This document shows positions 39,377-47,455 of a stretch of 64,000 bases of DNA, one piece after another (the stretch's first letter is position 1; every line of letters starts with the position of its first letter). Where the stretch lies: contig NZ_JAIVKX010000011.1 in NCBI RefSeq assembly GCF_020524285.1, forward strand, positions 62,001 through 126,000. The letters are read 5' to 3'. A program made the translations under genes and the position numbers. Below the pieces are notes generated by a model. It saw nothing but the letters and a program-made list of their open reading frames with translations. It searched no databases and was not told the DNA's origin. Source of the stretch: Alloyangia pacifica (lineage in GTDB: Bacteria > Pseudomonadota > Alphaproteobacteria > Rhodobacterales > Rhodobacteraceae).

Positions 39377-40413
39377 ATGCGGGAAAACTCCGGAATTATC
39401 AGTATCGACCGTGAAAAGACCGCGACGCTCGGGCTTGCGCTGGCGGGCCTCGTGGCGGGGATCTGCCTGCACCTCTTGGGCCATCCCGCGGTCGCCCGTA
39501 GCGCCTGGATTGCCGGCACCCCGCCCGACCTCGCCGCGGCGGACACTGCCGACGATCTCAAGCAGCGGCGCGGCAAGCCCGGGCGAGCCCTTCGACATGC
39601 TCGCGACGCGTCGAGGAAAGCACTTATGCGGGCATCGTCCGACTGGTCGAGGCAGCGCAACGCTCGAAGGCCCCGATGGCGCGGCTGGCGGACCGCTGGT
39701 CGCTCGGGTTTCTGCTGGTCGCGGTCACCATTGCCCTCGCGGCCTGGTGGACCACCTCGGACCCGGTGCGCGTGGTGGCCGTGCTGGTGATTGCCACCCC
39801 CTGCCCGCTCATCCTTGCGGTGCCGGTAGCGCTTGTGGCCGGCCTGTCGCGGGCGGCGCACTACGGGGTGCTCGTGAAGCGCGCGCAACCGCTCGAGGCG
39901 ATGGCCCGCACCCAGACGCTGGTGCTCGACAAGACCGGTACGCTCACCGACGGGCAACCGCGGATCACCGGGATCGAGAGCGCCGGGCCGTTGACCGGAG
40001 ACAAGGTGCTGCGGCTGGCGGCCTCGCTCGACCAGGTCTCCAAGCATCCCGTCGCCCAGGCCGTTGTCGACGCTGCCAAGAGCCCGGGGGGGGGCTTGCA
40101 ACCTCGACGGACAGGCATGAGGCGCCGGGCGAAGGCGTTGCGGGCACCGTCTAGGGACGCAACGTCCGGGTCGGAAGGTTCGAATACGTTCACACCGCGC
40201 CCGAGGCGCCCGGCGCCCGCCCGGAGGATCGCCCTGCAAAGCGTGGTGGCGGGGATCGGCCTGTCGGTGATCGGCATGGTCGCCGCGGCGCTGGGATATC
40301 TGGAGCCGGTCGAAGGTGCCTTGCTGCACGCGTTGATCGACGTGGCGGTGGTCCTCAATGCGCTCCGCGCCCTGCGCAATGCGCCGCAGGGCGCGGAGCA
40401 GTCACCCGCCTAG
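39377..40413 (+). pseudogene. Degenerate heavy-metal P-type ATPase
   Basis: Pieces of a P1B ATPase lie in order but in different frames. An N-terminal membrane segment (LGLALAGLVAGICLHLLG) begins in the 39377 frame. An actuator-domain piece follows (GEPFDMLATR), then after a frame change VEESTYAGIVRLVEAAQRSK. The long frame from 39676 has the CPC metal motif in VIATPCPLILAVPVALVAG and the phosphorylation site DKTGTLTDG. Most of the nucleotide-binding domain is deleted after residue about 135; the C-terminal helices resume at QSVVAGIGLSVIGMVAAALG. It cannot make an active pump. Confidence 0.85.
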
Positions 40414-40510
40414 CGGGGCTTCAGGAGTTTTGAGGCAATCCGATCAATCGCAGAAGTCTTGCCCAGACTGGGAGGGGGAAGCCCGATGTCGAATGGCAAT
40501 TATCGTTATT

Positions 40511-40516
40511 TATAAT
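40511..40516 (+). promoter_or_regulatory. Possible -10 element TATAAT before the response-regulator gene
   Basis: A consensus TATAAT lies in a clearly A/T-rich patch (about 40497-40525), 118 bases before the response-regulator start. No good -35 is seen at 17 bases' distance (GTCGAA). Confidence 0.4.
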
Positions 40517-40633
40517 AGGGTTGAATCGAGACTTTCCCGCGCACGATTAAGTAGAAATTGGACTTCATTTCCGTAGGGCGTTCAGCGCATTCCGACTCTT
40601 TGGTATTCTGTTACCACAGCAAAGGGTGCGGAG

Positions 40634-41380
40634 ATGGCGACCGTTACGATTCTTGTTGCCGACGAAGACCGGTGCGTGCGCGACGCCCTGCGCACCGCAT
40701 TCGAGGCCGAGAACTGGAGTGTGCGTGAGGCTTGCGATCGCGCTACCCTGTTTGACGCGCTCGAGGCGTATCAGGTCGATCTGGTGACGCTGGATCTGGT
40801 CCTCGGCGCTGAGGACGGACTTCCGATCGCTCATGCGTTGCGCGAAAAATGGGACATTCCCATCCTGATGATCTCGAGCAAGACCGCCCCGGAAGATCGC
40901 ATCCGCGGGCTCGAATGCGGCGCGGACGACTATATCGTCAAGCCGTTTCATATTCGGGAAGTTGTGCTGCGCGTCCGAAAAGCGCTCGAGCTCTACCGAC
41001 GCGAGATTTCGGACCATGCGATCATCCTCTTCGATCACGCCATCTTCGATGCAAAGCGCGGAGTTCTGACCAACCTCAACGGGAGCTCTGTCGACCTGAC
41101 GGGGCTCGAGCGGAAACTGCTCGCGCTCTTCGTGCAACACCCGGGCCGCATCCTGACCCGCGACGAGATCTGCCAGGCCCTGCACGGGCGGAGTTGGTCA
41201 CCCGAGGACCGCACGATCGACGGGCACGTTGCACGGCTCCGCCGCAAGATCGAACCGACCGCCAGCAGCGCGGACAGGCTGATCCGTTCGGTACGCGGGG
41301 TCGGCTATGTCTTCACCGGCCGGGTCAGGCTCGCGCGCGAACAGGCTCTGCCCGCGCGGAAGCGGGGTGACGGCGCTTAA
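40634..41380 (+). CDS. OmpR/PhoB-type response regulator (orphan)
   Basis: 248 residues. Receiver domain 1-120 with the acid pocket Asp10/Asp12 (ADED), phospho-acceptor Asp54 in TLDLVLG and conserved Lys in DDYIVKPF. A winged-helix DNA-binding domain follows (LTGLERKLLALFVQHPGRIL to RSVRGVGYVFTG). It resembles TorR/ArcA-like regulators. No histidine kinase adjoins it, and the downstream genes are Hsp20 and Lon, so it probably controls a stress or redox response together with a kinase encoded elsewhere. Confidence 0.93.
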   Translation: MATVTILVADEDRCVRDALRTAFEAENWSVREACDRATLFDALEAYQVDLVTLDLVLGAEDGLPIAHALREKWDIPILMISSKTAPEDRIRGLECGADDYIVKPFHIREVVLRVRKALELYRREISDHAIILFDHAIFDAKRGVLTNLNGSSVDLTGLERKLLALFVQHPGRILTRDEICQALHGRSWSPEDRTIDGHVARLRRKIEPTASSADRLIRSVRGVGYVFTGRVRLAREQALPARKRGDGA

Positions 41381-41486
41381 CGGTCGCCATCGAACGCACG
41401 GCACCCCCGGCGCGATGGATTGCGCCCCGACAATGCCGCGGCCTCCGACCCGTGTCAGTCTCGTGGCATCGGCCGGAGGCCAGCGC

Positions 41487-41891
41487 ATGATCTCGAAATC
41501 GATTCAGAACCGAATGCTCGCCGATGCCCTGCACCGGCTGGGCCGCCTGGACGAGTTGCGGCAACTGGCGTTCGGGCTCGGCCCGCCGATGACCTGGGAG
41601 CCGCCGCTGGACCTCATAGAGACCGCAACGGAGCTGGTCGCCTATGTGGTGCTCCCCGGGGTTGATCCCGACTCGGTCGAGATCGAGGTCGCCGGCGGCG
41701 CGCTGACCCTGCGCGGGCTTCGCGCGCGCCCGCCGGAGCTCGGAACCTCGTCGATTCTGCGGCTGGAATTGCCCTGGGGGCGCTTCGAGCGCCGTGTGAC
41801 CATTCCCGACATGCCGTACCGGGTGAGCCGCGAGACTGCGCCGGGCTGCCTCGTCGTCCGGCTCGTCAAGCTTCCGGAGGCCGCGACATGA
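41487..41891 (+). CDS. Hsp20/alpha-crystallin-family small heat-shock protein
   Basis: 134 residues. The alpha-crystallin domain runs from about residue 37 (PLDLIETATELVAYVVLPGV) to the end, with EIEVAGGALTLRG; the family A-x-x-x-N-G-V-L motif is altered to APGCLVVRL. The C-terminal IXI tail is absent, so oligomer assembly may differ. GGAGG lies seven bases before the ATG at 41487, ruling out the longer upstream frame. The stop overlaps the lon start (ATGA). Confidence 0.85.
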   Translation: MISKSIQNRMLADALHRLGRLDELRQLAFGLGPPMTWEPPLDLIETATELVAYVVLPGVDPDSVEIEVAGGALTLRGLRARPPELGTSSILRLELPWGRFERRVTIPDMPYRVSRETAPGCLVVRLVKLPEAAT

Positions 41892-44272
41892 CCGAAACGA
41901 ACATGCCCACCCCCGGCGAGCCTGCCTTTGCGATCCCCGAGGATGGGCTGATCCTGCTGCCGGTACGCAATTTCGTCGGTTTCCCGGGCACCGTCTTTCC
42001 GCTCGCCATCGACCGTCCGGTCTCGATCGCAGGCACCGAGCGGGCGCTGCGCGACGAATTGCCGATCGGCATCATCCTCCAGCGCGCCCCTGAGGACGAG
42101 GCCCCCGATGCCGCGGGCCTCCACCCCATCGGCTGTGTCGCCGAGATCCTGCGCTACGTGACCACCCCCGATGGCGGCCACCACGTGATCTGCCGCGGCA
42201 GCGCCCGTTTCCGCCTGCTGGAGCTTCTTCCGGATGCGCCCTTCCTCGTGGCCCGGGTCGCGCCGGTCGAGGAGATTCACGATCCCCGCCCCGAAACCGA
42301 GGCCCGGTTCCTGCACCTGCGCGAGCTGGCCGTGCAACTCCTGCACATGCTGCCCGAGGCCCCCGAGGGCCTTGCCGAGTCCGTGGCCCAGATCGACGAG
42401 CCCGGCTACCTCGCCGACCTCGCGGCGGGCTATACGGACATGTCCACCGAGGAGCGGCAAGCGCTCTTGGAGACGCCGGAGATCTCCGACCGCATCGAGG
42501 CGATGACCCGGAAACTGAGCCGCCGGGTGGAAGTGCTGCGCATCACCCGCGAGATCAGCGAACAGGCCCGCGAGGAGCTCGAGGGCCGCAACCGCGAGGT
42601 TATCCTGCGCGAACAGCTCGCCGCCATCCGCCGCGAGCTCGGCGAGACCGGTGCGGGCGGGGGCGAGGACGTGGCCGGGCTCTCGAGCGCCGTGATGGCG
42701 GCAGGCATGCCGGAGGAGACCGAGAGGCACGTGCTTGCCGAGCTTGGCCGCTACGAGGGCATGGCCCCGGGCAGCGCCGAAGCCGCCATGCTGCGCAGCT
42801 GGCTCGACACCATCCTCGACCTACCCTGGCGGCTGCCCGAGGAGACCAGCATCGACCTCGCCGCGGCCCGGCAGACGCTGGATGCCGATCACTACGGGCT
42901 CGAAAAGATCAAGGCCCGCATTATCGAGTATCTTGCGGTGCGCCGCCTCGCCCCTGCGGGCAAGGCACCGATCCTGTGTTTCGTCGGGCCGCCCGGCGTG
43001 GGCAAGACCTCGCTGGGCCAGAGCATCGCGCGGGCGCTGCATCGGCCCTTCGCGCGGCTCAGCCTCGGCGGCGTGCACGACGAGGCGGAAATCCGCGGCC
43101 ACCGCCGCACCTACGTCGGCGCGATGCCCGGCATGGTGATCCAGCAGATCCGCCGCGCCGGGGCGCGCAACTGCGTGCTGATGCTCGACGAGATCGACAA
43201 GCTCGGCCACGGGCTCGGCGGCGATCCCTCTGCCGCGTTGCTCGAGGTGCTGGACCCGGCGCAGAACGCCAGCTTCCATGACAACTACCTCGGTACGGAT
43301 TTCGACCTGTCGCACGTGGTCTTCCTGTGCACCGCAAACACGCTCGAGACGATCCCGGCACCGCTGCGCGATCGCATGGAGATCATCGCGTTGGCAGGCT
43401 ATCTCGAGGAGGAGAAGCTGGAGATTGCCCGGCGCTACCTCGTCCCGGCGCAGCTTGCCGCGACCGGATTGACGGCCGAACAGGTGCGGATCGAGGATGC
43501 TGCGCTTCATGCGCTCATCCGCGGCTACACCCGCGAGTCGGGAGTCCGCGGCCTCGAGCAGAAGATCGGCGCGCTGCTGCGCCACGTGGCGGTCAGCTTC
43601 GCGGAAGGCAGGACCGAGGCCAAGACCATCTCCGAGACCGACCTGCCCGGAATTCTCGGCCCCGCGCGCTTCGAAAACGAGATCGCCCTGCGGACCAGCC
43701 TCACGGGGGTCGCCACCGGGCTCGCCTGGACGCCGGTCGGCGGCGACATCCTGTTCATCGAGGCCAGCCGGGTGCCGGGCAAGGGGCGCCTGACCCTCAC
43801 CGGCCAACTCGGCGAGGTGATGCGCGAGAGCGCGCAGGCCGCCGTGACACTGGTCAAGGCCCGGGCCGCGACCCTCGGGATCGACCCGCAGCTGTTCGAG
43901 ACCTCCGACATCCACGTCCACGTCCCCGCCGGTGCGACTCCCAAGGACGGGCCGAGCGCCGGCACGGCGATCTTCGCGGCGCTGGCCTCGCTCCTGCTCG
44001 ACCGCAAGCTGCGCAGCGATACGGCGATGACGGGGGAAATCTCGTTGCGGGGGCTGGTGCTGCCGGTGGGTGGCATCCGCGAGAAGGTGGTTGCGGCGGC
44101 GACCGCCGGGATCACGCGAGTGCTCCTGCCCGAACGAAACCACGCCGATCTCGAAGACATCCCCGAGACGGCCCGTCGGCGGGTGAGCTTCGTCTGGCTG
44201 AAGACGGTGGACGACGTGCTGGCCAATGCGCTCGAGCCCAAATCGGACAAGGAGGCGGATACCGCCGCCTGA
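41888..44272 (+). CDS. lon: ATP-dependent protease Lon
   Basis: 794 residues, full length. N-terminal substrate domain (LILLPVRNFVGFPGTVFPL), coiled middle segment, AAA+ domain with Walker A GPPGVGKTS and Walker B CVLMLDEIDKLG, and a C-terminal Ser-Lys protease domain with Ser690 in KDGPSAGTA and Lys733 in GGIREKVV. Degrades misfolded and regulatory proteins. Coupling to an Hsp20 gene suggests a dedicated stress copy; a housekeeping Lon is probably encoded elsewhere. Confidence 0.96.
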   Translation: MTETNMPTPGEPAFAIPEDGLILLPVRNFVGFPGTVFPLAIDRPVSIAGTERALRDELPIGIILQRAPEDEAPDAAGLHPIGCVAEILRYVTTPDGGHHVICRGSARFRLLELLPDAPFLVARVAPVEEIHDPRPETEARFLHLRELAVQLLHMLPEAPEGLAESVAQIDEPGYLADLAAGYTDMSTEERQALLETPEISDRIEAMTRKLSRRVEVLRITREISEQAREELEGRNREVILREQLAAIRRELGETGAGGGEDVAGLSSAVMAAGMPEETERHVLAELGRYEGMAPGSAEAAMLRSWLDTILDLPWRLPEETSIDLAAARQTLDADHYGLEKIKARIIEYLAVRRLAPAGKAPILCFVGPPGVGKTSLGQSIARALHRPFARLSLGGVHDEAEIRGHRRTYVGAMPGMVIQQIRRAGARNCVLMLDEIDKLGHGLGGDPSAALLEVLDPAQNASFHDNYLGTDFDLSHVVFLCTANTLETIPAPLRDRMEIIALAGYLEEEKLEIARRYLVPAQLAATGLTAEQVRIEDAALHALIRGYTRESGVRGLEQKIGALLRHVAVSFAEGRTEAKTISETDLPGILGPARFENEIALRTSLTGVATGLAWTPVGGDILFIEASRVPGKGRLTLTGQLGEVMRESAQAAVTLVKARAATLGIDPQLFETSDIHVHVPAGATPKDGPSAGTAIFAALASLLLDRKLRSDTAMTGEISLRGLVLPVGGIREKVVAAATAGITRVLLPERNHADLEDIPETARRRVSFVWLKTVDDVLANALEPKSDKEADTAA

Positions 44273-44335
44273 CCGCGGCGACTCCTTCGAAAACTCACCC
44301 GGCCCCCACGTACCGGCATTCCCCGCCCCCGCCGG

Positions 44336-44349
44336 TTGACAGCCATCAA
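44336..44349 (+). promoter_or_regulatory. FNR-type box TTGACAGCCATCAA
   Basis: TTGAC-N4-ATCAA, 164 bases before the second hsp20 start. The box and its right flank (CAATGCACACGAGGC) match the box at 39186 with only G-to-A differences over about 30 bases, so the two sites share a longer promoter element. Confidence 0.7.
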
Positions 44350-44513
44350 TGCACACGAGGCAAAAAAGGATCATGGGTGGGAGGCTTCGCGGATCAGCTG
44401 TCCCTGAGTCCACCCCGGCACCCCAACCGGGCCCGCGAACACCGCCGCCGACTGGCCCTGCTTCCGTTCCAAAGGTCCGTCGGCGGCACTTCGACAAGAC
44501 TTTGGAGGTCACA

Positions 44514-45044
44514 ATGTCCAAGAAATCCGACATCCCCGTGTCCGAGGAAAGCAAAGCTCCCCGCGCGGCCCAGCACCCCGCCCCGCTCGGACAGTGGTCC
44601 GGCTTCGGCTCTCTGCGCGACGAGATGGAGCGCCTTTTCGATACCTTCGAGCCCCGGCAATGGTTCGACAGGGCGCCGGGCCGGCAAGGCGCGGATGCCA
44701 AGCCGCTGGTCCTGACACCCGCCGTGGATTTGGCCGAGACCGACAAGGGCTATTCGATCACCGCGGAACTGCCCGGTCTCGAGCCCGAACAGGTCACTGT
44801 GAAGATCAGCAATGGCAGCCTGACGATCAGCGGCGAGAAATCCGCCGAGGAGGAGACGGAAGACGGCACCTACCACCTGCACGAACGCCGCTGGGGAAGC
44901 TTCCAGCGCAGCATCCGGCTGCCGCAGGACGTCGATCGCGACAAGATCGAAGCGGAATTCACCAAGGGCGTCCTGAAAGTGACTTTGCCGAAATCGAAGG
45001 AAGCCCTCATGACGGAGCGAAAAGTCGAGGTCAAATCCGCCTGA
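44514..45044 (+). CDS. Hsp20/alpha-crystallin-family small heat-shock protein
   Basis: 176 residues. Variable N-terminal region with the GFGSLRDEMERLFDTF helix, then a complete alpha-crystallin domain: PAVDLAETDKGYSITAELPG, NGSLTISGEKS, and the hallmark FTKGVLKVTLPKS. Cytoplasmic holdase chaperone. GGAGG lies six bases before the ATG; the upstream in-frame extension to 44349 is Pro/Arg-rich and probably leader. Only distantly similar to the other Hsp20 in this window. Likely under the FNR-type box upstream. Confidence 0.93.
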   Translation: MSKKSDIPVSEESKAPRAAQHPAPLGQWSGFGSLRDEMERLFDTFEPRQWFDRAPGRQGADAKPLVLTPAVDLAETDKGYSITAELPGLEPEQVTVKISNGSLTISGEKSAEEETEDGTYHLHERRWGSFQRSIRLPQDVDRDKIEAEFTKGVLKVTLPKSKEALMTERKVEVKSA

Positions 45045-45055
45045 CCGCGCGATGT

Positions 45056-45085
45056 GGTGCCGGAGAACAGCAATGTTCCGGCACC
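45056..45085 (+). terminator. Hairpin after hsp20
   Basis: GGTGCCGGA and TCCGGCACC form a perfect 9-bp stem with a 12-base loop, starting 12 bases after the hsp20 stop. No T-run follows, so termination efficiency is uncertain. Confidence 0.65.
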
Positions 45086-45197
45086 TGCCAGCTCGGAGGA
45101 CGGCCCGTCCTGCCTGCCCCGCCTAGGCACCGCCCAATCGCTCGGGTCGATATGCCAGCCCGACAGCAGTCCTGCACAAATCTACTCAATTCTCCTG

Positions 45198-45227
45198 ATG
45201 ATTTCACATTCCAATTTCTGAAATCAT
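45198..45227. promoter_or_regulatory. Dyad ATGATTTCA-N12-TGAAATCAT before the FNR-like gene
   Basis: A perfect 9-base inverted repeat with a 12-base A/T-rich spacer, ending 33 bases before the start of the regulator gene. The half-sites are 21 bases apart centre to centre (two helical turns), as for an operator; it could also form an mRNA hairpin in the leader. It does not match the FNR consensus. Confidence 0.55.
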
Positions 45228-45260
45228 GGACTCCGGGAGGAGTCTCCAAGGGGGGAGGAC

Positions 45261-46151
45261 ATGCAGACCTACGTGACATCCAGGCAGTCACAGGAGTGCC
45301 GCTGCAACCATTGCGCAGCAAGAAAATCCGGATTTTGCGTCACTCTCGACGCCCATTCACTCCGGGAAGTCTCCAGCAGGAGCACCCTTGTGACCTATCC
45401 GCGCGGCGCGGAAATCGTGATGCAGGGCGAGCCGCTCGAGAAGATCGGAATCATCGCCGGTGGCGTGATCAAGATCGGCACCGTCACCGAGGGCGGGGAC
45501 GACCACCTGCTGCAGATCAGGCGACGCGGCCAGCTGATACACGTGCCCGAAAACACGGGGAGCCTGTTTTCCTGGGAGACGGCGACAGAGGCCCGGGTGT
45601 GTTGGATGTCCCGGCAGGTCTGGGACAGCTTCCTGAAGGAGAAGCCATCGCATTTCCAGTCGTTCATGGCGACGATGCACTACGAGCTTGAGCAAATGCA
45701 GCGCTCGGTGCTGAACATGCGCGGGCGCACCACGCTGCAGCGGCTGTCATTCTGGCTGCTGGAAGAACTCGCACACTCCGACGCCGGCGATGCCGGCAGC
45801 CTGCACATCTGCCTGAGCCGCCGGGATCTGGCCTCCCTTCTGGACATGACGGTCGAGACGCTCTGCCGCTCCCTGCGCCAGTTGCACGACAAGGAGGCCA
45901 TAAGGCTCCTAGCGCCCGACCGTCTCGAGGTGGCGGACCTGGCCAGACTGCGCCGCATCGCCCGGTGCCAAGAGGAATGCGTCGGCGAGACCCGCGCCAA
46001 GCCCCCGCGCGCCCCGCACCGCAAGACCTGGACCAGATGGAGCGAGATCCCGGCCGACAGCCGCGGTCTCGGACCATACTTGAAGGACGCCAGGGCAGAG
46101 CGTGACAACCTTGGCCGGAGCGAAGACACGCAGCGGACGCCCCGCTCTTGA
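45261..46151 (+). CDS. FNR-type oxygen-sensing regulator (Crp/Fnr family) with C-terminal extension
   Basis: 296 residues. N-terminal cysteines Cys15-x2-Cys18-x7-Cys26 plus Cys114 (ARVCWMSR) match the [4Fe-4S] ligands of FnrL/FixK2-like FNR proteins, so it should be active only without oxygen. A cyclic-nucleotide-type beta-barrel is followed by a dimer helix and an HTH. The recognition helix TVETLCRSLRQL keeps Glu199 and Arg203 but has Cys202 where FNR has Ser, a base-contacting position. About 65 residues after the HTH are a basic, Pro/Arg-rich tail not usual in the family. GGGGGAGG precedes the ATG. Likely regulator of the TTGAC-type boxes in this island. Confidence 0.9.
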   Translation: MQTYVTSRQSQECRCNHCAARKSGFCVTLDAHSLREVSSRSTLVTYPRGAEIVMQGEPLEKIGIIAGGVIKIGTVTEGGDDHLLQIRRRGQLIHVPENTGSLFSWETATEARVCWMSRQVWDSFLKEKPSHFQSFMATMHYELEQMQRSVLNMRGRTTLQRLSFWLLEELAHSDAGDAGSLHICLSRRDLASLLDMTVETLCRSLRQLHDKEAIRLLAPDRLEVADLARLRRIARCQEECVGETRAKPPRAPHRKTWTRWSEIPADSRGLGPYLKDARAERDNLGRSEDTQRTPRS

Positions 46152-46191
46152 CCGGGGTCACCCGGACGCCGGCGCCATTCTACCCGCGCAA

Positions 46192-46400
46192 GATCGGGAC
46201 AAGGATCAGCCCCGCAAGGCGTACTGTGAGTATCAGACCACCGTGGCCGAGGTCGATACCGGACTGAAGCGCATCCAGGACGCCCTTCACGGGGGCGAAA
46301 AGACGATCCTCGTCTACACGGCGGACGACGGGCTGTCGGCCCGCCGCGCGGACAAATCGACAACAACACCAGAGCCTCCGCACGCGGCCGTCTACACCAC
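46192..46400 (+). pseudogene. Fragment of a sulfatase gene
   Basis: The frame gives RKAYCEYQTTVAEVDTGLKR, followed by IQDAL and TILVYTADDGLSA. This matches the part of type I sulfatases where RRAYYA...VDxxVGRILDAL precedes (V/I)VFTSDHG. Only this piece remains: no N-terminal Cys/Ser-x-Pro-x-Arg signature and no C-terminus. It directly follows the FNR-like gene. Confidence 0.5.
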
Positions 46401-46411
46401 CCGGGTGGCCA

Positions 46412-47455
46412 CTAGCTCCGCAGCCCGTCCAGCACCCGCCCCATGTCCGCAGCGGTGTCGCACCATCGCGGCAACGCGCGGCCAAGCGCGCGGGAGCGCC
46501 CGGCAAGCTGCGCGCGCGCCGCCTCGGACTCCAGCAACCTTCTCAGGTGTGCGGCGAAGGCGCGCGGATCGTCGGGAGGCGCCAGCAGCGCCGCATCCCC
46601 GACGGTGCCCGGGACAGCGCCAGCGGCGCAGCTCACGATCGGCAGGCCGTGGCAGAGCGCCTCGGCGAGCGCCATGCCGTAGCCCTCATAGCGCGTCGCG
46701 AGCGCGAAGATACGTGCGTTTCGATAGGCGTCGGACAGGGCTGCATCGGACAGTTCCCCGGCCAATACGACCCGCCCCTCGAGCCCAAGTTCGGCGATGA
46801 GCGCGGCCAGCTCGTCAGCAACCGCCGCGTCATGGGTCTTGCCGACGATGCGGGCGTTCCACGCCAGGTCGGCGACCTCGGCAAGCGCCCGGATCAGAAC
46901 GTCATGGCCCTTGCGCCGCGCCAGCAGACCGACCGAGAGAATGCGGGGACCGGAGTCGCGCTGCGGCAGGCCGCGCGGCCCGTCGTATCCCGGCAGCGCA
47001 ACGGTGATCCGCGCCGGATCGGCGCCAAGCCCGATGTAGGTCTCGCGGGTGTGCGGGCTGGTGACAACGATCTCTGCCGCGAGCGCGAGGTTCGCCGTCT
47101 CCTGCGCCAGAAGATGCCGCGCGAGGTCAGGTGCAACCCCCTGCTCCATCCCCATCGGGTGATGCAGCATCGCCACCACGGGGCGGGACAGTCGCGCCAG
47201 ATCCTCGGACCGCATCGCCGCGAAGACCAGCCCGTCGAGGATGAGCGGCAGCCCGGGGGGCAGCGTCTCGAGCGTCGCGCGCACCTCGCTGCGCAACCGA
47301 GCGTCCTGCACGGCGGTGGCGGCTCCCGCGGGCAGCGCCACATGGGTCACCTGCCGCCCGGTGGCCTGCAGCTCTTCGAGCAGACGGCGCTCGTAGATGA
47401 AGCCGCCTGTCTTCTGGCGATGATCGCCGGGAATGGCAAAGGCGCAGGGTCTCAT
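46412..47455 (-). CDS. Glycosyltransferase family 4-like (GT-B) protein
   Basis: 347 residues. The C-terminal Rossmann domain holds the GT4 pattern: ILSVGLLARRKGHDVLIRAL, then a nucleotide-sugar region and the E-x7-E motif ATRYEGYGMALAEALCHGLP. The N-terminal half is the acceptor domain (GGFIYERRLLEEL). No membrane helix. ATG at 47455 overlaps the permease stop (ATGA). Last gene of the lipid/transport operon; it may glycosylate the lipid made by the upstream CDP-alcohol enzyme (inference). Confidence 0.88.
   Translation of the reverse strand: MRPCAFAIPGDHRQKTGGFIYERRLLEELQATGRQVTHVALPAGAATAVQDARLRSEVRATLETLPPGLPLILDGLVFAAMRSEDLARLSRPVVAMLHHPMGMEQGVAPDLARHLLAQETANLALAAEIVVTSPHTRETYIGLGADPARITVALPGYDGPRGLPQRDSGPRILSVGLLARRKGHDVLIRALAEVADLAWNARIVGKTHDAAVADELAALIAELGLEGRVVLAGELSDAALSDAYRNARIFALATRYEGYGMALAEALCHGLPIVSCAAGAVPGTVGDAALLAPPDDPRAFAAHLRRLLESEAARAQLAGRSRALGRALPRWCDTAADMGRVLDGLRS

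Noticed and set aside
46148-46161. TTGACCGGGGTCAC as a fourth variant FNR box
   Set aside because: One half-site is broken (GTCAC), it overlaps the stop of the FNR-like gene, and no intact gene follows.
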